In this document: one piece after another, positions 11,084 to 23,879 of the stretch
How positions within the stretch are numbered: the first letter of the stretch is position 1
Layout: each line of letters starts with the position of its first letter
NCBI GenBank assembly: GCA_023101885.1
Contig: JALPQD010000915.1
Location: forward strand, 279,713-343,712
Direction: 5' to 3'
DNA: 64,000 nt
From: Typhlomys cinereus
Taxonomy: Eukaryota > Chordata > Mammalia > Rodentia > Platacanthomyidae
Program-made: the position numbers and the translations under genes
The notes under the pieces: model-generated
What the model was told of the DNA's origin: nothing
What the model saw: only the letters and a program-made list of their open reading frames with translations
Databases searched by the model: none

Positions 11084-11551
11084 GATGTCTGTGTCTGAGA
11101 AAAGCAGGCACTATCTTTGTCTAAACCCTTTGCAAGAGACCAGCAAGATCATACCTGTTGATAGCTGACATTTCTTCAGAGACAAACAAGTTGGGAGGAT
11201 CATTAGACCCCCACTTGGGATTCTGGCCTCACCTGGAGTACCTCCCAGCCATTAATATGTGATTCTTCTCTAATTGTTTGTACACTCGAAGTCTTTAGGT
11301 CTTAGGAGAGAAACAGAATATATCAGCTGAAGAAGATTAATTGGAGAGGGACCTCATCTTTGCAGCCATAGGGAAACCATCATTCATGTTGGGGTTGATG
11401 ACCTTGCCCAAGTTCCTATAAGTAACCCCAAGAAACTAACTGATTTGTCAAGTTGAACCAGCATAGTAGTTACTTTGGTTTGTTGAAGAATTCCTACTTG
11501 GGGTCAAGTGATGTTTATATAGCATTTTCCTGGGAAAACTGTCACATAACA
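11084..11551 (-). mobile_element. Unclassified LTR-like insertion within the old L1
   Basis: This segment breaks the antisense L1. Its right end is '...cacataaca' and it is flanked by GCAT at 11080-11083 and 11552-11555. Size and ends suggest a solo LTR, but I do not recognise the family. Confidence 0.4.
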
Positions 11552-11743
11552 GCATCCTAAGTAGCATTTATTATTATTTAATTTTTCAGTCCTTGCCATT
11601 CTGACTAGAGCAAGATGAAATCTCATAGTAGTTTTGATTTACATTTCTTTGATTACTAAGGATATTAGGTATACCTTAGATATTTGCATTTCTTCTGAGA
11701 ACTCTCTGTTAAGATCAGTACCCCATTTTAAAATATGTTCTTA

Positions 11744-11977
11744 GGGTTGGAGAGATGACTCAAGCATTTAGACTCTGCCTCACAAGCAGAAGGGCCTGAG
11801 TTTGGATCCCAGTTCCCATGTAAAAATGCCAGACAGAAAGGGCGGTGGCCTAAATTTCCAGCCCTGGTGGACGAAGCCTGAGAAATCCCAGAGTGTGAAG
11901 CCAAAAGGATTTAGAAGCAATCCAGGATGATTCCAGAAGTCACCCCTGGTCCTCCACAGAGACACACAGTACCCTCT

Positions 11978-12033
<56 letters not shown>

Positions 12034-12049
12034 TTTTAAAAAAGAATAT
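11744..12049 (+). mobile_element. SINE, older subfamily, with (CA)n tail
   Basis: Sense copy: a tRNA-like head ('gggttggagagatgactcaag', B box 'gcctgagtttggatccc'), a body differing from the 40286 copy (it has 'gaagcaatccaggatgattccagaagtcacc'), a (CA)n run to 12030, then 'aatttttaaaaaag'. The imperfect target duplication is about aaaatatgttctt (11730-11742) and aaaataggttctt (12050-12062). Confidence 0.88.
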
Positions 12050-12714
12050 AAAATAGGTTCTTTACTTGGTTGGCATTGAATTTTTGCAGGGGAGTTCTTT
12101 ATGAATTTTATGTATTAACCTTTTGTCAGATGTGTAGCTGGCCAAGTTTTTCTCCTTCTCTAGGTTTCCTCTTTGCTCAACTAACAGTTTATTTTAGTCA
12201 ACCAAATCTTTTGAATTTCACAAGGTCTCATTTTAAATCGTTGGCTTAAATTCTTACACAAATAAGGTTCTGCATAGAAAAAGAGAAAAATATTTACTGA
12301 AGTCTGTGTCTTGACATGTAATCCCTACTTTTTCCTCTAGAAGTTTCAGTTTTAGGTTTAGCTTTGAGGTCTTTGATACACTGAGAGTTGCTTTTTGTTT
12401 ATGGTGAGAGATAAGATCTAGTTTTATCCACATGTGTATGTCCAGTGTTCATAGCACTATTTGAGTTTATATTTTTTTCCATCGTGGCTTTTTCGTCTTT
12501 ATAATGACTCTTGAATCCCAGTGTGCTAGTCATTTAGTTTTGTTTTTCCTTTCCAAAGGTGATGGCATCATTTGTTTCTGCTGAATCTTTCTGATTTCTA
12601 TGAAGACTTTAGCATTCATTACTCTACAAATTTTAATGAGAGCTCTATGGAGTAGATAAATTTGAGGATAATTGAAATATTAAGCATGTTAATTTCCTGA
12701 GCATTAAAACAGGC

Positions 12715-13138
12715 TGTCATAGTTAGGCATAGGTGTCAACTTGATAGTTGAGGGTTTGAGCTCTGGACACATTTGTAGAGAATTAGTGGTTGAGTTAAAC
12801 CCAGAGCAAACCTGCAGGAGATTGTCTAGCTGATAGGGAAGGCCCAGTCTATGGTGTGTGGGATTAGGCCATGGAATAAAATACAGAGAGCTGGTTGAGA
12901 GAGTTGGCATCATTCTGTTCACCTGGCCAGACATCCTGGTATGGCAAGTAAGGATTATCCATCTCTCAGCTGTTATGTGGTGATGGTGTGGCCAGTTCCC
13001 TCAGCCCTGGTGTTGGGGCATGCTCTCCTGTCAAGATGGACTGAGAACTGTAGCCAGGAATCATAAGAGAGAATAAACCCTGTTCCTTTAAGCCGTTTGA
13101 TGGTTATTTATCAGCAACAATGCAGGTAGACTGCAACA
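12715..13138 (+). mobile_element. MaLR-type solo LTR (family alpha)
   Basis: Sense copy starting 'tgtcatagttaggcataggtgtcaacttga', with an AATAAA poly(A) signal at about 13073-13078 and ending 'gtagactgcaaca'. It is the reverse complement of the 8931-9331 copy in layout. The flanks caggc/cggac are only a partial target duplication, consistent with greater age. Confidence 0.85.
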
Positions 13139-13362
13139 CGGACATAGTTCTATTATGTGTTCTATAATTAGCCTAGAAATCTTTTATTCTTTTGGATTTT
13201 CCTTAAACTTTTCATGTTTTTAGTACAATGAGTGTTACTGAGAGTAAGTTTTGAGGGGAGAGAAGGACATTGCGCTACACAACATATATACTAGTAGTGA
13301 ATGTTTCTTGGGGGGTGAAGATAAGGACTATTTCACTATGTAGTTCATAATAGTGTGAAACT

Positions 13363-13755
13363 TGTGTTACTTTCCTCACTGCTGTGACAAATACCTGACC
13401 AAAATGACTTTAGGTTTATTTTGGCTCTCAGTTTGAGGATGCTGTCCACCGTGGCAGAGAAGCTATGGTAGTAGTCACAGTGGCTTTAAATGTGACAGAA
13501 TTGTAAAGTAGATGGTTACATTCCATCTGTAATCAGCATGAGTGTTAAATGGTTAGCTAGGGTTTTTTTTTTTTTTTTTTTTTTTGCTTTTTTTCTGTTT
13601 TTATTCAGTTTGGAACTCCAGCCCATGGATGGGATGGTACCACCTTTGATCAGGATGAGACTTCCTTCCTCATTTAGGTGTCTGGAAATGCCCTTGCAGA
13701 CATGTCAAGAATAGTGTCTCTTAGGTGATTCTAAATTATTGAAGTTGACAATGAA
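13363..13755 (-). mobile_element. LTR-like rodent repeat (family gamma), split by poly(T)
   Basis: The text 'tgtgttactttcctcactgctgtgacaaatacctgacc' and, after a poly(T) run at 13562-13585, 'ccagcccatggatgggatggtacc...gtgattctaaattattgaagttgacaat' follow the layout of common rodent MaLR-type LTRs in reverse. A roughly 40-bp piece of the same repeat recurs at about 14380-14420. The right end is approximate. Confidence 0.6.
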
Positions 13756-14179
13756 ATTAAGTATCCAAAGTTCTTTTTTGAAATGCAGGCAGCAATTTTA
13801 TAAGATTATTTGACAGAAATGAAGCTAGAAGACTGCCTTCAGTGTTAAAATAATGTATACTAGAAGAAACATGAACTTAGCTAGGAAAGATACAACTGAC
13901 ATTTCATTAAAATCACCGTAGAAATCAGAGTCTCATAAAAGAATATTTCTAACACTTTGTTTATATACATCACAAAACAGTGTTTTTCATTATCATTTTA
14001 TCAGTTTTTACATGGCTTAGGAGAACTGAGTTACATTCACGATAGCAATATACTAAAAAAAAATAAAGTGCTCAACAAAAGAGAAAAAGATACAAATGAA
14101 ATATGAAAAAGATTCTGCTTGTAACAAGAGTAGTTATAAAAGACATTTATAAACCATGGCTAGGCAAAGTTTTCCACTC
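13756..14179. other. Intergenic, no feature recognised
   Basis: AT-rich unique-looking DNA with no gene or repeat that I can identify. Confidence 0.5.
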
Positions 14180-14197
14180 AAGAATGCAATCTTTGAG

Positions 14198-14288
14198 TGC
14201 CTGCCACTCATGGCACTCCATGTTTGGAGTCTGTGAGTTCTATTCTTTCTCTCCTCTAATAAACTTTACCTTAATCCTCAAAAAAAAA
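14198..14288 (+). mobile_element. Short retroposed 3' end with poly(A) tail and TSD
   Basis: About 90 bases with an AATAAA signal at 14258-14263 followed about 20 bases later by an A run at 14280-14290. It is bounded by an 18-bp near-duplicate, aagaatgcaatctttgag (14180-14197) and aagaatgcatcctttgag (14289-14306). This is the footprint of L1-mediated retrotransposition of a very short transcript 3' end. The source (a cellular mRNA or an LTR transcript) is not recognised. Confidence 0.65.
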
Positions 14289-14306
14289 AAGAATGCATCC
14301 TTTGAG

Positions 14307-16125
14307 CAACAGGAACTAAACACAGCCATCTCATGCACTCTGAGGAAAAATCCAAGTCCTTTTTAATTCAACATGATACCCAGCCCATGGGATGGTGCTA
14401 ACCACATTCACAGTGGGGCTTTTTTCCTTAAAAACTGCTCACTTGTAGAATATCTTGTGTATCTTTGTAGCCTATTTTTTCTCATTTCTGATTTTCATAT
14501 CACTATATGTATTATTCAAGCATAGAAACAAAATTAAACTTGTTCTGGGGTTACTGAAGTAAAATTCTCACTAGGAAAAATGGGGAGGGAGGGAGTAATT
14601 TTCATCTTTCATGCTATGGTGTGAGAAGATCTTCACTTACCACCAGCAGATGTCATTGTAGTATAGGACCTCAAATAAACTTCAAAGTAAACTTGCAAGG
14701 CTACTGCTGGGTGTGTATTTTGCTACATCCATGTTGCAAGGCAGCTGAGTAGTATTTAATAAACTGAACAGACCTGAAGCTAAAAGTTTTGTTTATGACC
14801 AGTTTATTAGTCCCATGAATTTTTTCAGTACAGTGAACTGTAGCAAATTCAGATTTTTTTTTACTCTTGTGAATTGTTTATATGATGATAAGAAGTTGAA
14901 ATGGACAAAACAAAAAGATCATTTCAGGGCTGCTATCTGAAGATACCAATCACTGGCCAACTTACAATCAAAATGTAATTTTCATAGTTGTGGAGTATGT
15001 GAAATGTATGATCATTCTCAATATATGGGAGGTGGGGGCAAAGGGTCTCTCTATGGCATTGTCTTTTTGCTAGAGATTAAAAGATGACTTATTCTGAACC
15101 AAATACAAGTGACCATGGTACAGAAACATAGACTCAGGTTGATCAGGCATCCCACTCAAAAATGTGGTGCTTTCATGACTTAACAACTAAAGACCCTGTC
15201 TTCTACTACTACTATCACCTTGTGAAGTTCTTCAACTATACTGCACAATTAACAACATGGCTGTGGTACCTTCTGATGCTTCCCACATGTGTCTGATTCC
15301 CTTAACTTAACCCTGACCTTCGTAAGATCAGGACAATATTCCATGCAAGTCTTGAAGCCCCAGTGCTTTGCAGTATTAACACAGTAGGTGCCTTGTAAGT
15401 ATTTTCATGGGTTTATTTACATACTTAAAAGTTAGGGTTTTAATATGATGGGATTTGAGTGTGGTTGGGTACTGAGAATTCTGATCCAATCAAAGGATAG
15501 CTCCTTTAATGAATTGCTAGTATGATGGCATTGTTGGGAGAGGTAAAAAGTATGGGGTCTTCTTGGACTAAGTAAGTCACTGGAGATTTTCCCTCAGCAG
15601 CTGAAATATGTCTTGCCATAGCTCTTTCAAACAACTCTTTCTCTGTTTCCAGTTTGTCACCAGAGGAACCGCACTCTTATACCAGTGTTAGAGGTCAAGT
15701 GACTATGGAATATCCTTTTGCAAACTGTAAGTCAAAACAAATAATTCCTAATTTAAATTCTACATTTCACATTCTCTAAGAGATGGCAAAAAATATCTTA
15801 CACAGGGTAGAGAAATTGACCCCATGGGCTCTTGCTTTGACTCTTCCTTTACTTTCTTACTCTTTCTGATTGCTGATATTTTCATACATTCTTTTCATAT
15901 GTATGTTTGGTGCAGAGCTTACCTCTAGAGGTTGAAACTTTAACACTTCTAGATCCCTGCTGAGTGACTTGGATTAGATCTATTCACTACTCTATGATAA
16001 AAATCTACGAAATTAAAAGTCATTGTTCAGAAAGTTATGAGATAATGCATATGCAGCATCTAAGGTGGCGCCTGGCATACTGTCAACTTTTACTACATGT
16101 CAGCCATTAAATAGAGGAACCTGTA
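14307..16125. other. Intergenic, one exon-like segment
   Basis: Mostly unique-looking DNA. It contains a small piece of the family-gamma LTR near 14380-14420 and an exon-like segment at 15653-15726, listed separately. Confidence 0.5.
15653..15726 (+). other. Exon-like 74-bp segment
   Basis: A pyrimidine tract ending 'ctctgtttccag' precedes 74 bases that stay open in one frame for 24 codons (beginning LSPEEPHSY) and end at a strong donor, ACT|GTAAGT. The frame continues open into the donor. I do not recognise the peptide and see no partner exon. It may be a decayed or chance exon. Confidence 0.2.
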
Positions 16126-16240
16126 TGCTGGGTACAGTATCACACACCTATGGGCCTGGCCAGTTGAAAGATAGAGTGAGAATATCAGCATAGTCCAGGA
16201 GTTAAAAGCCAGCCTGGGAAACATGGCCAGACTCACACCT
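16126..16240 (+). mobile_element. B1/7SL-type SINE fragment, diverged
   Basis: 'gctgggtacagtatcacacacctatgg...ccaggagttaaaagccagcctgggaaacatggccagactc' follows the 7SL-derived Alu/B1 monomer, including the conserved 'ccagcctgggaaacat' block. There is no clear A tail. Confidence 0.7.
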
Positions 16241-19200
16241 GGTAGAGAAGACCTTCCATTTACCAAACCATCCACCACGATGTTAAGCAGATATCATGGT
16301 TTAAAAAGAGCTGCCTTTTAAAATCCCCAGTAAAGTAATGAACAAGCCATTCAAGTATAGAATTCCAAAGGAGCAAGAAAGTTTTTTACTGCCTAGCATG
16401 CCTGCCATTGCTGGTCTCTGCAAACCCAAGAGACTTCTAGAGACCTACAGACAAGAAAACAAGCTGTGTTTTTCAATCAAAGGAGACACACTTCTGGGTT
16501 AGTAAATTCATATATATATAATCAGTTCTTTCTTTTTGTGCTTTTAGCTGCCCTTCACGGGCTGGGTCTGGATCCCCTTTATTGATTCCTCTTGCGTGAT
16601 GTTACAGCAACAGCAGGTACCATAAAAAAGCATTTGGTATATATCTTGTATTTAGAAGTAAAATTTACATATGTGGAACTACCATACAGTTTAAAACATG
16701 GTCATTTTCATGGAGTCAATCAGCAGAAGATTCAGGATTAAAGTTTTTGACAGTCAACACATTGTCATCAGCCTCCTACATGTTCTCGCATCAGCAACTA
16801 AGATACAGGAGTGTCATGTCACCTATAACCCTGACAGCATGAGCCCATTACTCACTTTTATCACCTCTAATATTATAGGTACAGAGAGAAATCTGGCCTG
16901 CCAAGTTGATCTACTACCTGAGAAGACTGGGTTCTTCCCCTCAGGAATTCTATATGTGAAAGAGGTCTTGCAACATCAAAGCAGTCACATCAGCTCAGGG
17001 ACAGATGGTTAGAAAGTGGACATAGATCAAGAGGATTGCAAGAATCTGGGTGATCTTGAAGCATGTGAGAAATATGAGAAAATTCAAGGAGTGATCTGTT
17101 TCCTGATTCAGAGCAAGACCATTGTTCCTCTAAGTCTTCAGTTATACTTCTCTCCCCTAGAAAGAGATGACTCAATGAAGAGCCCAAAAAGGAATAAGAG
17201 ATTCTGGCATGAACCACTATAGATGTGAGGCTAAACAACAGCAGTCCTGGAAGAGGGATGTAGACAAGCCATATATGCAACATGAAGTTTTCTCTAAAGT
17301 CTGGCCTCATTTCCTTGAGAGCACCATCACTGGATTTCTCATTCCTGATGAGTCCATCATGAACTGCTCATGGTTCTGAGTAAGAGAGAAGAGATTCCTG
17401 TGATGATAATTGTGTTTCATGGAATGGGAAGTCATGGGAACTCTAGAACTTTCTTCTGGAAGGATCCTGGGAATTTAGATTTGCCACATCTCTAGCTGTT
17501 ATACTAGGATTTCTCCATTTTAAAATTGTGAAAAATTAATTGACCTTCATATGAATTTAGCAAGTCACAAAACTATTTGCATATGAAAACATAACAAAGA
17601 AGTTATTACCCAATTAGATATATTAATGTCTATTTCTATACTAGTGGTATTCAATGTAAGCATCAATGATGATGGGATGCTCTGTCTCTTCCCCGTTACT
17701 TCAGTAGAAACCAGCCACAGATGTGTATTGAATACCTGAAATGTGCCCAGAGCAACTGAGGATATGAATTAAATTTCTTTCCCTAATTTTACATAGTATA
17801 AATCTTTTAAAGTGAACAAATACAAAAATCTCCTTTATTTTTCCTATTTAAAAAACTGCTCTTATTTCTGGTACACTTAATTCACTCAAAGCTATTTACA
17901 ATGTCTCAATTATTTAAGCATTATATAATTGTGGCACAAAATGTAGGCATAGACTATGCTTGCCTTTCTTAAATCTCATAAAAGAGTTTCAAACATTGTT
18001 TCTACAAGCCATGTGTAAAGGTACACTTTCAACCACATGGTCTGAGCAGAGTGCTCTGCCCTCAGTCCTAAGCTAAAAAGGCATGATTTTCCAGATCCAA
18101 GATAACTCACACTTTAAGATGAGATACATATAGAAAAACCCATTCTTTAAAGTGAGACACATATGAAAATCTTGCTGTTCAAACAAGGACTTGCAAAGAA
18201 ATTCTCATCAAGGGAGTTTTGGCAGCATGGCCAAATGTCACACAATCAGGAAGTTGTGAGGCTCCATAGAACTAGCTCCCACTCAGGTTCGCTGAACCCC
18301 ACAGAGGAGAGCAGCATTATCCAGCTTTTCCAGGGTGAAGAGCTTCTGGTCCCACCTTCTGTTTCCCTGATACTGTTGAAATTCTGGTCTCCATCCTTAA
18401 ATTAATCCATTTGGGTCTGTCGATTACCTGGCCCAGGTTCCCAGAAAAGGAATTCTGATCCACCTAGAGTTGTACTAAACAGATCCTTGTGTGTTTCTCT
18501 CCTGCCCTGCCCCACTCCAAAATCCCTTAGTCATTTTTCCTCTTTTTTCAGCAAGACACTGAACAAAAAGCAAGAACTACAGGGAAGTTATTGAGTGATC
18601 TATAAGTCCCTTTGTCTGTTCTATTAAGCTCAGAGACTGAAACTATTCCTTTCTCCCTTCTGTGTTCTTGTTTCCAAAGTCTAAGCATGTTTTGCCTGAT
18701 CCTCTATGCTTTTTCATTGTTTCTCCATAAGACTCTTGATTCCTTGGTCTTGTGCTGCTTGCCTGATCATCATTCCTAGCCCTTAGGGCATGATTTTCTA
18801 TTTCTTTTCTCCATCTTCCTCTTAGGGAAGTTGCCAAAATTCCTTTCCAGCTTTATATGTCCTACATGAGGTACCATTGCTTTCTGTTTTAAAATAAACA
18901 TCGATTAAAATCGACATAAACATTCTCAACTCTTTTCTGGCTTAATAGTTAATTATTTTGTGGTGAAAATGAGCCTGCATTCCTAGACTATACTAGATTT
19001 GTCGTAGCTTATTTCATGATGGTAATATAACCCTGGCTAGCCTAATTACACACTGAGTCTACCTGAAGAGGGGCGGTAGAGAGAAAGAAGGGAAGTTTAG
19101 AAAAAAGAAAAGGGGTGATTTGGTAATACTTCAGTCTCCACATTTTTTATTTTGTTTAATATACAAAGAAAAATTGTCCTGAAAGAAGAGAGATTATGAT

Positions 19201-19253
19201 TATCTATATATTAGCTGTTTGATGGAGACAGAAGTACTGTCATTGAGTGGGTC
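16241..19253. other. Intergenic, no gene recognised
   Basis: About 3 kb with no repeat family I can identify. Open frames here (for example 16698-17012 on plus and 16990-17310 on minus) are under 107 codons, have no recognisable motifs and overlap each other in opposite frames, so I do not call them genes. Confidence 0.5.
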
Positions 19254-19268
19254 TTGTCTACAGTTCTT

Positions 19269-19305
19269 TCTTTTTTTATTTATTTATTATTTATTCAATT
19301 GTGCA

Positions 19306-19351
<46 letters not shown>

Positions 19352-19553
19352 ATCACGGGTGAATTCAGGAACCACCATGGACCACCTCCACCTCCTCCTT
19401 GTTTACTCTGTCCCAGGATTCACAGGCTCTGCCCTATCAGGACCAGAAATGCAGGCCACCCCTGCTTCTGCCTGGAGTCTATACTAGGATCTGAACTCAG
19501 GACTTTCCACCTGCAAGGCAGAGGCTTAACCCCTGAGCCACCTCTCCAGCCCT
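19269..19553 (-). mobile_element. SINE, complete, with TSD
   Basis: Reverse copy: A/T-rich tail ('tttatttatttattatttattcaattg'), a (TG)n run at 19312-19348, the body and the head ending 'gagccacctctccagcc'. The 15-bp target duplication has one mismatch, ttgtctacagttctt at 19254-19268 and ttgtctatagttctt at 19554-19568. It belongs to the same young subfamily as the SINE nested in L1 at 40286. Confidence 0.93.
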
Positions 19554-19568
19554 TTGTCTATAGTTCTT

Positions 19569-20391
19569 GACTGTTTGCATCAGCAAGATTAAAAAGGAAA
19601 ATTGAAATGGTTGTATTTTTCTATACAGGCCTGTGACTGCAGCAGCAAATGTTCAGCTGAACTTCAGGGCAGATGTTGTCTGTTTATACTGCAGGAAAGT
19701 AAAATTATTTCTGGATTCACCTCTTCCTTCAGCCTCTCTTCCAGGATGTCCAGCATCAAGTTACTCTATGAAACAAGGTGATGATATCTAAAGGGAAACA
19801 AACTTTTTTTCTCTCACACAATTACATTTTAGCATCCATACCAATAGATGACCGAGCCTAGCCTGAAACTATTCCAGGAGCTCCAGAATTGTCCATACAG
19901 TTAGGCATTCTTCACTAAATGAAACATTGTTTTCAATCTTGTGAATTATGTGCCCTTCTACAGTAACTGGTATTTGCAAAATGAAGTCCAGTGTTTGTTT
20001 GTTTTTCTCGTAGCCCTTTGTACAGAGTCAGTCTTCATCTAAGAAGGACAGCTTTTTTTCTAGAAGCAAATCTTTCATGGTCATAGCTACTGACAATTGT
20101 TATATAGTTCATTATCAGGCCATAACAACAAATCATTCACAATTCACTGTAGATCTGATTTGCTAGAATTGCATTTGGAATCTGAGAATGGTCCTGTAGC
20201 ATGCCATGGATCTGAAGCAATTTGTAGAACCGTAGAAACCTCTCCAGTATAATCTGAGTCATTAATGAGGTTGCACAATCTACATCATTGACCAGCTCCA
20301 GGAGCACTGAGTGGCTTCATTGCTCACCAACCCATCGAGGTATACCTGGTAATAACTTTCAATTGCTTCTGAAATATGATGCTTTGTATGT
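19569..20391. other. Intergenic, no feature recognised
   Basis: Unique-looking DNA between a SINE and an L1 tail. I see no gene. Confidence 0.5.
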
Positions 20392-21183
20392 GTTCTTTTT
20401 TTTTAATTTCAGCTCATACAAACTTATTAGGTACACCAGTTCCCTCCCTTCCTCCTCCTCCCCCCGTAACCCCTGCTCCCCCTCCCCACCCCTCTCCCTC
20501 CCCATCCCCCAGTGCCTCCCGCCCCAATTCCCAGAAAGTCCTTTCTTATGCATGTCTGATTTTCCTCTGAGCCCTCCTCTTCGATGACGTACAAGGACCC
20601 AGTGGCCTTTCCCTGAACGCTTTCCCGTGTTCCCCTTAGGTATAGGAACACTGCTGTGGCTGCCAATCCTTTACCTCCAAGGCTCTTGGTGCCTTTAGCA
20701 GATGCTAGACTTTGTGAGGTCAACAGTGTGTTGGACAATGCGCAGGGCATGCAAAGTCCAATTATGATTGCTTCAGCCCTAACTAGTATAGAGTATCTTA
20801 TATATCATTGCTCCTCCCATCCTTTTGCTCTTACACTCTTACCGCCCCCTCTTCCGCAAATTTCCCTGAGCTTCAAGATGGGGAGAGATTAAGCTGGCCT
20901 AGTTCTAGGTGGTTGATATAGAGTCTCTGAAGTTCTGGATTGTGGTTTGTTGATTTTCTTTTGCAGTTTTGCTGCTCCTGCAATGCCCTTCACTCCATCC
21001 TGCTGGGCATTGTATGTTACCCCCTGGCCAGAGACAAAAAGCTGTTAGAGTCTTGTGATAAAAGCACATTCAAAGGTAGATGTAATAAAAGTGGGAAACC
21101 ATACTAAGGGAGGGGTCTATCACCCATTTGCAAAATGGTTACTTTTTATCTGCCAGACTATATGCCCTCCTCTTCTGGTGAGA
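20392..21183 (-). mobile_element. L1 3' UTR, young 5'-truncated copy
   Basis: About 790 bases nearly identical to the reverse complement of the 3' UTR of the L1 at 38521-44952: 'ctcatacaaacttattaggtacaccagttccctccc', a pyrimidine-rich tract, 'ggctgccaatcctttacctcc', and on to 'ctgccagactatatgccctcctcttctggtgagat'. An 78-codon frame at 20656-20892 exists only because this UTR is well conserved among copies. The copy ends abruptly at about 21183, the truncation point. Confidence 0.9.
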
Positions 21184-22107
21184 TATATGTTTTTGGTACT
21201 GTTGGGAGAAGATACTCAACACAGAGGCTTTCAGTTGACCAGGAAGCAGATGCTCATGGAATTCACATCCTCAGTTGCAGGAATGTAGGGGGAAGCTTGT
21301 TATACAGACCAAAGGGTAGAAGTGACAGGTGTCTACCAGTTTTCACATGAAATCTCCTATGTAATATAAATTTGAATTTTAATTTTAATTATGGCTAAAT
21401 GGCTACAATATTGAACAATACCAGTAGAAATCTGAGTGGACATAATCATTGAAGTATATACTTTGTGTTAACATAAACTAACATTTGAATTTAGATTGAT
21501 CACTTCCAACAATGAGGCTATAGATGGTTTATCTGGCTTCTCTGTTACCACTGTATTTATCTGTAGCATGGAGATTAAAAGATTCTTTATAATCTTGAGC
21601 TATTAGCTGCAGTAAATTAATTTATACCAATGAACTAACAGAGCACCTGCCAAGAATTGATATTCTAAAAAATTGTCTTTCTTCCTATTTCTATGTGGTC
21701 ATTTTGAATGTATGAAGAATGCATTTTCTTCAATAAGGATTGAAAGATTAGGAAGATTTCTTACAGACTTCCTGACAGTCCAAGTTCATCAGTAGAACCA
21801 TTCTATAGGTCTTCCCTTGCAGAAGTGAGCTTCAAAGAAACCTTTATGCACATATTTCCATATAGAAGCAAGTGATCCTTTAAATATAGAAAAAGTATGT
21901 TTTAATACTCTGGTTTTATTTAGGCTCAAGCTTTTATTTATATCTTCCTTTGTAAACAGATTTTAGTGTTTTGTTGTTTGATTTCCTTATATCTTATTGA
22001 AAAAAAGTTTTGTTTCTGAACATATTTTTGTACTTTTGTTCTAAAGTGTGTTGAATAAGAAACTCTGAAAGAGTGAAATTGTACTTTATCTCTGTTCTTC
22101 ATGTGAG

Positions 22108-22142
<35 letters not shown>

Positions 22143-23879
22143 TTGCCCTAATGTATTTGGGCAACCTCATGGTCTCCATAAATTCCCTGCTTTCACATCC
22201 ACTGAACACATACATATATTTCTCATCCCATCTTAACGATTTGTTGCATTTGGCATTTGGCCTTGGTCTTTTAAAATATTCATTGTATCACAGATAGATG
22301 ATTCTGTTACAGTAGTTGGTTCTTCCACATGCTATGGTGCAAGAGTAGGAACTGTAGTGCATTTGCCTTAACTCATTAGTGGTATTTTATACTCCCCTTA
22401 TTACCATATGCATCCTTATTATTTCCATTTCCTTATTGACATTTCTGTGTCTGCATCACATGGCAATCCCTGAACCCCTTTGAAGTAGGGCTCCTTTGGT
22501 TGTCCTTCTCTGTGTTTCAGTCATCAGAACTTAGTATCAACCTCCCAGTTCACTTCCTGAACACTTTGTGCTATAATTTACCTCTCCATGCACAAAAATG
22601 ATTTCTGTCTAAATAATTTAAATTAACCCCAAGCCTTGTGTTGCTTTTACTTGGCCTGCTCCTGCAGACATCTCCAAAATTTTCTCCTTCAATTATAGTT
22701 CTCTACTGTATACTGCTACCTCTCAGAAGTGTATCACCTATGAAGTCTGCATTTCAGATATACACTACTAACCACCACTTCCTGCCCATGTGAATTTCTC
22801 ATTCACTTACACCCAAGAAGCAACTAATAGGCAATTTCTTTACTAAAATTTGGAGCTTTTGTATTCCCTATGTGTATGCTGAGGCCATACAGTTGGCCTT
22901 GTATGTCCTATGTATCTAGGAAGGCTCATTCTTAGTGTCTTGTCTAAATGAGATTGAGCAGCAGGTAGGGGAACAGTCTTCAGGAGAGAGAAAAATAGCT
23001 AACTGGCAGAGGTATTAATAAAAAAAAACTCCTGGATCATATTAAATTTACTGGCCATAATGATCCAGGTCTGACATATATTGTTTATTTTTGTTTGTTT
23101 TGTCCTCTGTATCTGACAACATTTGCATGTGACCTGTGTTTAGAGATATTATACATAAAGAATTAATCAATTGCATTGTCTGACCCAGTAAATTGAAGGT
23201 AATATTGAAGGAAACAAGTATTATATTTGTAGCATTTACCTTTAGGCCAGTTTAACATAAGTTAAAATCCCATGTATATGGCCATGTTCATTTTTGAAGC
23301 TCAATGCTTTTTTCTTTTACAATGTACAGCTTCTTTTTTTATTACTACTGCAAACTTCATACAATATACTCTAACCTTGTAAGTCTATTTTCATCCATTT
23401 CCATTCTTGGAAAAAACTTTACCTTCTTATCAAAAAGCATTTCAATTATATGTCTCATATCTACCACCTTTATATTTCTTTTCTCTACTTGATGTTTCCC
23501 TTCTGTTTTATCAGATTTAGACAGATCTTGAAGAATATGTCTTTTACAAAGAAAAATGCAGTAGTGATAAACCTCATCTTTAGAACAAACAAAGATTTTT
23601 TCTTTGGAAATTGTAATTTACAGACATAAATACCTAATCACATAGAGACAGTACATATCCACATATAGCCATTTATAAATATATACCTTGAAATCTAAGA
23701 TTTTATAGCTCTTGCCCAAGTTTATCATTTGTTAACTTAGATTATGAATTTACTTATTATTCTATCATTAAACATTTTTTAACATTCACACCTTTAAAAA
23801 ACACGACCCTTATAACATAACCATAGTAGAAAACTTTTAACATGGGATATAAAATCTAATAGGACTATTGATAAGGCTA
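21184..23879. other. Intergenic, with (GA)n microsatellite
   Basis: About 2.7 kb AT-rich. A (GA)n run lies at about 22110-22138. I recognise no gene, and in particular no envelope-like sequence that would belong to the ERV on its right. Confidence 0.5.

Larger units (their letters stand above)
9866..12714 (-). mobile_element. Old antisense L1, interrupted twice
   Basis: Antisense L1 3' and ORF2-like sequence is recognisable near 10700-11040 (the 'ttcagcataatgtttctagctccattca' region and the 'ccatcagcag' region), again at 11575-11740, and at 12050-12710. It is split by a roughly 465-bp repeat at about 11084-11551 and by a SINE at 11744-12049, both younger. No open frame of ORF2 survives. The 3' border near 9866 is approximate. 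Confidence 0.65.

Noticed and set aside
20656..20892. 78-codon frame found again, nearly identical, reversed at 44391-44627
   Set aside because: The repeat is the L1 3' UTR on the antisense strand. Similarity reflects L1 relatedness, not protein conservation.
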